From contig PAFA01000022.1 of the NCBI GenBank assembly GCA_002700845.1, positions 1 to 56,303 on the forward strand: a stretch of DNA of 56,303 bases. Direction: 5' to 3'. Below the pieces are notes generated by a model. The model was not told the DNA's origin. It searched no databases and worked only from the letters and a program-made list of their open reading frames with translations. The translations under genes and the position numbers were made by a program. The stretch is from Phycisphaerae bacterium. GTDB taxonomy: Bacteria; Planctomycetota; Phycisphaerae; Phycisphaerales; SM1A02. Shown in pieces: positions 50,812 through 56,303 of the stretch (positions are counted from its first letter, which is position 1; each line of letters starts with the position of its first letter).

Positions 50812-51507
50812 ATGGGACGCCTTTTTTCTCCCACCGAAGAACTCACCATCCTGCATGAGGATGAAGATTTTGTCGTGATTCACAAGCCCTGGGGCCTACG
50901 CTCTGCCCCTGGTCGAACCGAGGGCACCCAAGATTCGGCCGAACTTCGTCTCCGGGCAATGATCCCTCGAGCCGAGGGACCAATGACTGTCCACCGATTG
51001 GATATTGAGACCAGTGGCCTCATGATTTTTGCGCTCAACCCAATCGCACAGTCCAACCTTTCCAAACAATTTCAATTCAGGCTGGTCACCAAAAAATACA
51101 TCGCATTGGTGGAACATTCGCCTATGAGCAGGCAAGGGACAATCGACGCACCCCTTGCAAAGGATCCTGACCCCGACCGCTGGCCGCGACAGAAGATTTG
51201 TATGGACACTGGTCGCGCGTCGCGGACGGTGTGGAAGATTCATGAACGCCCCATCGAAAAAGCCCTCGAGCACCAAGGGCAACCTGTTCGACTGGAGCTC
51301 ATGCCTGAATCAGGGCGGACCCATCAACTTCGGGTGCACCTTGCTTCAGACCCCTCCACAGGCGGGCTGGGCACACCGATATTGGGCGACACCCTCTACG
51401 GAACGGAGTCCCGCGCATCTCGACTCTGTTTACATGCGGAAAGTTTGGGATTCTGGCGGCCCCATGAGGACCAATGGATGGCCTTCGAATCCCTGGCGCC
51501 TTTTTAA
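50812..51507 (+). CDS. RluA-family RNA pseudouridine synthase
   Basis: Isomerises specific uridines in rRNA or tRNA. The 231-residue protein has FVVIHKPWGLRSAPG, the catalytic HRLDIETSGL with Asp64, KKYIALVE, and ESGRTHQLRVHLAS near the C-terminus. It lacks an S4 domain, like RluA itself (219 residues) and unlike RluC/D. The ATG at 50812 is preferred to the upstream frame extension because the upstream part lies antisense to the divergent gene and the TACGCT box is 7 nt before it. The target uridine is not readable. Confidence 0.93.
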   Translation: MGRLFSPTEELTILHEDEDFVVIHKPWGLRSAPGRTEGTQDSAELRLRAMIPRAEGPMTVHRLDIETSGLMIFALNPIAQSNLSKQFQFRLVTKKYIALVEHSPMSRQGTIDAPLAKDPDPDRWPRQKICMDTGRASRTVWKIHERPIEKALEHQGQPVRLELMPESGRTHQLRVHLASDPSTGGLGTPILGDTLYGTESRASRLCLHAESLGFWRPHEDQWMAFESLAPF

Positions 51508-51597
51508 AAATCATCAAACATTCTGGCGGGTTGGACCCGGCGATCACGCCATGACTGATGGACCGGGTTGGACACTCGGCTCACCAGCCCGATCCGG
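51508..51597 (+). other. Structured 3' region between the pseudouridine synthase gene and its terminator
   Basis: No convincing gene. ACCCGG and CCGGGT can pair across about 24 bases, and a further CCGG follows. It is most simply the 3' untranslated part of the upstream mRNA, but an independent small RNA ending at the 51598-51631 terminator cannot be excluded. Confidence 0.3.
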
Positions 51598-51631
51598 GCC
51601 CCGTCGCTTGTGCGGCGGGGCTCTTTTTTTT
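51598..51631 (+). terminator. Rho-independent terminator
   Basis: GCCCCGTCGC pairs with GCGGCGGGGC (10 bp, one wobble) around a TTGT loop, followed by TCTTTTTTTT. It lies 90 nt after the pseudouridine synthase stop codon and reads on the plus strand, towards the convergent tRNA gene. Confidence 0.9.
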
Positions 51632-51669
51632 GATCAAAGCGTGGGTCGCCCGAAGATCGGGGGTTCCAA

Positions 51670-51755
51670 TAGGCTCGGAGGGACTCGAACCCTCAACGCT
51701 CAATTTGAGCCGCGGATTTTAAGTCCGCTGCGTCTGCCAATTCCGCCACGAGCCC
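51670..51755 (-). tRNA. tRNA-Leu (anticodon UAA)
   Basis: Read on the minus strand, the 86-base gene begins GGGCTCGTGGCGG. It has a D-arm with GGCAGACGC, an anticodon stem-loop CGGACTTAAAATCCG with anticodon TAA, a long class II variable arm built around GGCTCAAATTGAGCG, and a T-arm with GGGTTCGAGTCCC. The acceptor stem has seven pairs, the first being G-U, and the discriminator base is A as expected for tRNA-Leu. The CCA tail is not encoded. Confidence 0.97.
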
Positions 51756-51830
51756 AGAACCTGACTTTACCAATTCCAAGGTGGAGCAAAAGGGTCAGCG
51801 TGGGGAGATCGATTCTTGATTCACAATTTC

Positions 51831-52826
51831 TTAGGGGCCCTTGAGACCTTCCCAAATTTCACGGACTGCAGAAACACGCCAATCTGGAAGATGGAAGGAC
51901 CACTTTGACCACTGAGACCAAGCCGCCTGAGGCTTTTGTCCGAGCCCTGGGTTGAAATCAATGGTGCACCAAGCTCCAGTGTCCGCCGTATCACCAAGGT
52001 CAAGAGATACCTCAAGCTGGCCCTCGATGGTCTCAAACCTCAAAACGGCCGATTCAGGTGAAAGAGGGTGCTCAGTTCGCGACCGAACCGAATCAAAATC
52101 CAATCGAACTGGCCATGCGGGCAGACTGGTCCGGGCAGAGTTTTGAATGGCCTCGGAGATGGGCTCTCCACCATCGGTCTTGAGAGCCCAAACGTTAGGA
52201 GTGGCCCCCAAAGAATCTGAGCTGGGGACAAGAGTCATCCGGCCCATTTGCACCTTGCGAATTGAGCCAGACTGCAACTCGCAAAAAGTGGTCTGCATCC
52301 AACTGACCGGATTGATGTCAAAATCAATATGACCTTTGCATTTGTAGGTTTGATCTTTTTGGGCCAAACGAGCAAACGTAGCCTTTGGTTGCCATTGTTG
52401 CTTGCCCAACAGGAGGTGGAACAGTGTGTTCGCTCCTGAAAGCAACTCAACCTCAGTGGTGTTCCCATCCGGATCAGGCAACGCCAAGTTCATTGCGTGA
52501 TGACGGGCCGGATCGCTGGTCTTCGCCTCCCTCTGTTCAAGCTGACTCAGTTGCATCAGAAACCTACGGACCCTCTCATTTCGAACGGGGTATCCGTCAG
52601 CGCTTTCGCAACGCCAAAGATCACCTTCGCGCCGCAAGTTCATCCCGTCGCCCCCCTTTCGGATCACAATCGAGTCGATGGTGTCTACTGACGATTTAAG
52701 ATCTGGAATCATCAAGACGCCAAGATCCAAATCAATGTGGTTGTTTTCACCTGAGCGGGTAAAAACCGCAAGAAGCAAAAAAGCCGTAATTGCGGCCAAA
52801 GGAACCAGACTTTTGTTCGGTCTCAT
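51831..52826 (-). CDS. DUF4340-domain membrane-anchored protein of the Gld-type ABC operon
   Basis: The 331-residue protein has one N-terminal span (about residues 8-23) and an extracytoplasmic beta-rich body with the family rhythm (DTIDSIVIRKGGDGMNLRR, then LWRCESADGYPVRNERVRRF). DUF4340 proteins regularly accompany GldG-type ABC systems; their exact task is unknown. The start overlaps the GldG-like stop by 4 nt (ATGA). It is the last gene of the operon; tRNA-Leu follows 75 nt downstream with no clear terminator between. Confidence 0.88.
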   Translation of the reverse strand: MRPNKSLVPLAAITAFLLLAVFTRSGENNHIDLDLGVLMIPDLKSSVDTIDSIVIRKGGDGMNLRREGDLWRCESADGYPVRNERVRRFLMQLSQLEQREAKTSDPARHHAMNLALPDPDGNTTEVELLSGANTLFHLLLGKQQWQPKATFARLAQKDQTYKCKGHIDFDINPVSWMQTTFCELQSGSIRKVQMGRMTLVPSSDSLGATPNVWALKTDGGEPISEAIQNSARTSLPAWPVRLDFDSVRSRTEHPLSPESAVLRFETIEGQLEVSLDLGDTADTGAWCTIDFNPGLGQKPQAAWSQWSKWSFHLPDWRVSAVREIWEGLKGP

Positions 52827-54715
52827 ACCGAACGCCTCCGCGAAAGAAACAACAGACCGATCAGGGTCGCCACCGCTAAAGGCCAGATGACCGTATTAAA
52901 AATCATCAGGTTGTTCCCCAGTTGCTCAATATCCTTTCGAAGATTGAGTTGAACGGTACGAAGTTGCTTTCGGGCTTCAACGACCTTGGTCTGAAGCTGC
53001 TGAACCTCTTCTTCTTGCTCAGGAGACATAAGCAGTGACGCTCGAGTTGAGATCTGCTCTTGCTGCAATTGCGCCAACCGACGCTCGGTGTCTTGAATTT
53101 CAGACTCCAGCCTCTGTTGTTCAGCCAGGTATTCGGTTTCGGCTGACTTGCGAATGGACTCAACACGATCAAATGGGCGGGTGTACTCGCCCCGGCCACG
53201 AAGGCTGGCGAGGACGGAGTCGCCGGCCATGGCTTCCATGGCGTTGAGCATGAAAGCTCCATTGTCGGCGAAAGTTCGGTATCCCAAACTGATTGATCCG
53301 ATCCGCTCCTCACGAACCCAGTTCGCATCGGAGAGAAAATCAACGTCACCAATGACCAAAATATTGGCCGTGCCCGATTTTGCCTGATTTGGGTTATCCA
53401 ACAGGCCTGCGAGCGCTGGATCGACCGGAGCCAAACCATCCGTTTCAGGATAAGCACTCTGAACAGGCCCGGTGAGACGAGCCGCCACAACTTGGTGCTC
53501 CCCACTGGAAACAAAGTTCTGAATCAGAGTCGCAGGATTGATTTCACCACCCAGTTGTGCCGTCAACATCCGCTGACTGTTTGCACTTGATCGAACAACG
53601 GGCACAAGTTTGGTCTTGGCATTTTCTTCAATCGAAAGAGCGCCGACCGTAGCCAAATTCAAAGAACTCAAACCCTTGGTAATCGGATCATCACCGTTCA
53701 GATTTTCCCGTCGAGCGTTCCACCAAGCGAGGAAGTCCATCACTTCAATGCCCCGCTCGGTCATCGTTTGAACCCGCTGGGCAAGATCACGGTCGGCAAC
53801 AAAATAGCCTCGGCTCCAGTTCAAACCCCAAGCCGCCAAGAATGAATCGAACTGGCTGGCTGTTGGCTGGGGGCCTGGCATACCGAAGGCTGCATCTGCA
53901 GCCTGTGCATCTGCCTCACACCACGGATCGATCGCAAGCACAAGAGGACTTCCTGCGAGAACATATGAATCGATAGCCACTGACAATTCCGAAGAGAGGT
54001 TTCTAGGATGAACAATCCATAGCAAATCCAGACCGGTTGGGAGTTGAGCCTCTGACTCTGGAATGAGGATCACATCAAACAGTTGTTCAACTTGACTCAG
54101 AACTTGCCACCCAGGTTTCATTTGCATGGTCTGAGTGTCAACGCTTGGAGCCAGGTCGATTGAAGAGATGATCCCGACCTTTGGACGACCCACCCGACCC
54201 ACTGAAATTACCGAACGCATGATTTCATACTCGAGGAAGCGTTCTTGAGTTGGATCCAGATACGGAATGATCTGTTGCTCGTCAACACTGTTCACGGCCA
54301 CAAGACCCAGCGTCAGCTCTCGGCCAGCACCATCTATTTGAATCCGGGAGAGCTGCGCGGCACGAGCTGAATCCTCAGCTTCTGAAAACGGTTCGGGATC
54401 CAGAACCCGAAGCTGAATAGTCCCACCAGAAGCCTCAACGAGCTCTTCGAGAAATTCTTGGACACGCTGACCATAGGTACGAAAATTTGGAAGGTTTTCT
54501 GCGCTCTTTTTTGAGAAGTAAAAATCCAGTCGCACGGGTTCGTCAAGGTTTTTTAGCAGGGGACCAACGCCTTTTGACAATGAATAGAGGCTATTTTCAG
54601 TCAGGTCCAGTCGAACACCAGGCAAACTTTTCGCGATCAAAATATTGAACGCGAATGCCGCGAGCAATATCAAAAACGATCCAACTATTGCGGTTTGAGC
54701 TGCATTTTTCTTCAT
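52823..54715 (-). CDS. GldG-like ABC transporter-associated membrane protein
   Basis: The 630-residue protein has an N-terminal span (8-30), an extracytoplasmic region with LDLTENSLYSLSKGV and VRLDFYFSKK (the GldG/ABC-2-type auxiliary fold), a GATase-like section around ILVIGDVDFLSDANW, a coiled coil (about 525-600) and a C-terminal span (about 605-624). In Bacteroidetes GldG works with GldA and GldF in gliding and secretion; outside that phylum the substrate is unknown. It begins 1 nt after the permease stop. Confidence 0.9.
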   Translation of the reverse strand: MKKNAAQTAIVGSFLILLAAFAFNILIAKSLPGVRLDLTENSLYSLSKGVGPLLKNLDEPVRLDFYFSKKSAENLPNFRTYGQRVQEFLEELVEASGGTIQLRVLDPEPFSEAEDSARAAQLSRIQIDGAGRELTLGLVAVNSVDEQQIIPYLDPTQERFLEYEIMRSVISVGRVGRPKVGIISSIDLAPSVDTQTMQMKPGWQVLSQVEQLFDVILIPESEAQLPTGLDLLWIVHPRNLSSELSVAIDSYVLAGSPLVLAIDPWCEADAQAADAAFGMPGPQPTASQFDSFLAAWGLNWSRGYFVADRDLAQRVQTMTERGIEVMDFLAWWNARRENLNGDDPITKGLSSLNLATVGALSIEENAKTKLVPVVRSSANSQRMLTAQLGGEINPATLIQNFVSSGEHQVVAARLTGPVQSAYPETDGLAPVDPALAGLLDNPNQAKSGTANILVIGDVDFLSDANWVREERIGSISLGYRTFADNGAFMLNAMEAMAGDSVLASLRGRGEYTRPFDRVESIRKSAETEYLAEQQRLESEIQDTERRLAQLQQEQISTRASLLMSPEQEEEVQQLQTKVVEARKQLRTVQLNLRKDIEQLGNNLMIFNTVIWPLAVATLIGLLFLSRRRSV

Positions 54716-54716
54716 G

Positions 54717-55451
54717 TCATGCCGCCTTTCGCCATTCGATCAACCCCACATTGATCGACAGAAAACCAAAAATCAGGCTGCCGAAATACAGCACATCCCG
54801 AATATCGATAACCCCCCGCACCATGGATTCAAAGTGAGTCAGAACTCCGATCGCAGACAAGCCTTCAACCAATACCTCTGGAGCCCACCCTCGAAAGAAA
54901 TCAAGCACCACGGGAAAGCCTGCGAGCAACAACAGGAAGCAGGCGGCTGCGCAAAGAACAAACGCGACAACCTGATTCTTGGTCAAGCTGCTGATTGCAC
55001 TTCCCAATGCCAGGAATACTCCCGCCGTGAACCATGAGGCCAGATAAGAGCATGCAATCACGCCGTGATCCGGATCCCCAAGAAAGGAGACAGTCCACCA
55101 CATGGGAAGCGTCAGGAAGAGCGCCACCCCCGTGAATGCCCATGCGGCCAAAAATTTTCCAAGAACCAGATCCTTCATCGTGAGAGGTAGTGTGGCAATC
55201 AATTCGATGGTTCCAGTCCGTCGCTCTTCCGCCCACAGTCGCATGGAGATGGCGGGAATCAGAAAAAGGTAGAGCCAGGGGTGGAACTGAAAGAATGGAC
55301 GCAAATCTGCCTGACCTCGGTCAAAAAAACCACCAAGGTTGAACGCGAACATTGCGGTCAAGAACAGAAAGACCACCAAGAAGATGGCCGCCAGCGGCGT
55401 TGCGAAGTAGGCCGAAAATTCCCGGCGAAATACGATACTGATGCGTCTCAC
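54717..55451 (-). CDS. ABC-2-type permease (GldF-like)
   Basis: The 244-residue membrane protein has six predicted spans and the ABC-2 permease pattern: RREFSAYFATPLAAIF at the start, SMRLWAEERRTGTIELIATL as the conserved cytoplasmic coupling segment, and LSINVGLIEW near the end. It forms the channel of the ABC system whose ATPase gene overlaps its start by 4 nt. Substrate not readable. Confidence 0.92.
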   Translation of the reverse strand: MRRISIVFRREFSAYFATPLAAIFLVVFLFLTAMFAFNLGGFFDRGQADLRPFFQFHPWLYLFLIPAISMRLWAEERRTGTIELIATLPLTMKDLVLGKFLAAWAFTGVALFLTLPMWWTVSFLGDPDHGVIACSYLASWFTAGVFLALGSAISSLTKNQVVAFVLCAAACFLLLLAGFPVVLDFFRGWAPEVLVEGLSAIGVLTHFESMVRGVIDIRDVLYFGSLIFGFLSINVGLIEWRKAA

Positions 55452-56209
55452 GCGCCGATCTCCTCAAGTTCGCCACTGGTGACCGATCGAAAGACATGAT
55501 CCATTGGATTCCCAGCCACACCAGCAGGAGCCATTGCCCGCAAGGCTTCCGGCGTATCGTCTGCCACGACCTTCCCTTTGTTGATGATGACGGCGCGAGT
55601 GCAAACTGCCTCGACCTCTTCCAAAATATGGGTAGACAAGACGATGGCCTTTCCTTGCGCTTCCCCCATCTCGGTGATGAGCTTCCGCACCTCATGCTTT
55701 TGATTTGGGTCAAGACCATCAGTTGGCTCATCAAGAATCAAGACCGGAGGGTCGTGCAACATTGCCTGAGCCAAACCAACCCGACGCTTGAACCCTTTGG
55801 AGAGGGTCTCCACCGTTTGGCCCAGGACCAGTTGCAAATGAATCCGCTCCACCGCTTCTTCCACTCTTCGTTTGGCTTCCATTCCTAGGAAACCACGTGC
55901 TTGCGCGACAAACATCAAGAACTCCCGAACCTTCATGTCGGGGTAGGCCGGTGCGCCCTCTGGCAGGTAGCCCATTCTGCGTCGCGCCTCGAGGGGATCA
56001 GCATGAAGGTCCACGCCCGCCAATTGAACAGATCCCGCATCCATTTCAAGAAAGCCGGTCAACATCCGCATCGTGGTGCTCTTTCCGGCGCCATTGGGAC
56101 CCAGGAAGCCGAGCACTTCTCCCGCGGAGACGGTCAAGTCAATGCCGTCCACTGCTTGGATGTGTCCAAATTTTTTTCTCAAACCCCGCGCTTCAATCAA
56201 GGTAGTCAT
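55448..56209 (-). CDS. ABC transporter ATP-binding protein (GldA-like)
   Basis: The 253-residue ATPase has Walker A GPNGAGKST (from residue 37), the Q-loop around MGYLPEGAPAYPDM, signature LSKGFKRRVGLAQAM, Walker B VLILDEPTDGLDP and the switch His in LSTHILEE. The ATG at 56209 is chosen over a GTG at 56221 because GGAGG lies 6 nt before it. It heads the four-gene operon ATPase, permease, GldG-like, DUF4340. Confidence 0.95.
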   Translation of the reverse strand: MTTLIEARGLRKKFGHIQAVDGIDLTVSAGEVLGFLGPNGAGKSTTMRMLTGFLEMDAGSVQLAGVDLHADPLEARRRMGYLPEGAPAYPDMKVREFLMFVAQARGFLGMEAKRRVEEAVERIHLQLVLGQTVETLSKGFKRRVGLAQAMLHDPPVLILDEPTDGLDPNQKHEVRKLITEMGEAQGKAIVLSTHILEEVEAVCTRAVIINKGKVVADDTPEALRAMAPAGVAGNPMDHVFRSVTSGELEEIGA

Positions 56210-56261
56210 GACATCCTCCACAACCCAATGGTTTTCATTGACAACGTGCTCAGGGCGAAAT

Positions 56262-56267
56262 TTTATA
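56262..56267 (-). promoter_or_regulatory. -10-like box (TATAAA) upstream of the Gld-type ABC operon
   Basis: On the minus strand GGTATAAAATTT lies about 52 nt before the ATPase start, which has its own GGAGG; leadered class. The rest of 56222-56303 shows no gene. Confidence 0.35.
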
Positions 56268-56303
56268 CCTGTGATTTTACTTTTGCCGCCACGTCGGCTT
56301 TCA

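Noticed and set aside
51155-51844. A 229-codon plus-strand frame
   Set aside because: It runs in another frame through the pseudouridine synthase gene, then through a strong terminator and the antisense strand of tRNA-Leu.
1-56303. CRISPR array, prophage, insertion sequence or defence island
   Set aside because: No regularly spaced repeats, integrase, transposase, phage structural gene or restriction nuclease was recognised; the two DNA methyltransferases are solitary.

Overview
The window reads as ordinary chromosome of a planctomycete, most likely a member of the Phycisphaerae. The clues are a type IV prepilin-like protein with the [14 protein letters not shown] start, a C-x-A-S-R sulfatase, long exported helical proteins of unknown function, and Asp-rich dockerin-like C-termini (DLDGDGAVAFGDI and similar) on secreted proteins. 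No integrase, transposase, CRISPR array or phage gene was seen.

Layout. 1-1200: S12 and S7 genes, closed by a strong hairpin instead of running into fusA/tuf. 1233-11011: an E1-like (ThiF/MoeB) enzyme, a tiny membrane protein, an 816-residue exported helical protein, panB coupled to an HtrA protease, thyA, two overlapping clpP genes, and a ribBA whose second domain has lost its zinc cysteines. 11040-20580: two solitary DNA methyltransferases, a NeuC-type 2-epimerase, a small SAM methyltransferase, an HTH-acidic-membrane protein, the prepilin-like protein and an esterase operon. 20641-33521: MsrBA, asparagine synthetase, Na+ symporter, sulfotransferase, a KamA-type radical SAM enzyme, MscS, phosphoesterase, MFS transporter and sulfatase. 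33588-41909: an LpoB-type lipoprotein pair and an AddB-AddA helicase-nuclease. 41988-51507: a propeller/di-heme/dockerin protein, AIM24, a small repeat protein with a dockerin-like tail, an M1 peptidase, a coupled pair of exported helical proteins and an RluA-type pseudouridine synthase. 51670-56209: tRNA-Leu(UAA) and a Gld-type ABC operon (ATPase, permease, GldG, DUF4340).

How genes start. The least expected signal is in the start regions. At least 18 genes that begin a transcription unit have a TANNNT hexamer (TAGACT, TAGGTT, TAGAAT, TACACT, TACGCT and so on) only 6-9 nt before the start codon, and no Shine-Dalgarno sequence. A second set (rpsG, the 816-residue protein, clpP, the HTH protein, the prepilin, the Na+ symporter, the 123-residue repeat protein, the ABC ATPase) has a clear Shine-Dalgarno, and several of these have a -10-like box further upstream. 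This suggests that leaderless mRNAs are common here, and it helped choose several starts.

No single known defence or biosynthetic cluster dominates. Best leads for something undescribed are the leaderless promoter architecture, the structured leader of the KamA-like gene, the repeat/dockerin-like small protein, the coupled exported protein pair at 48795-50788, the DNA methyltransferase coupled to a secreted esterase, and several enzymes with altered key residues (ClpP with S-H-N, RibA domain without Cys, AsnB with Glu to His, S12 with Arg88).
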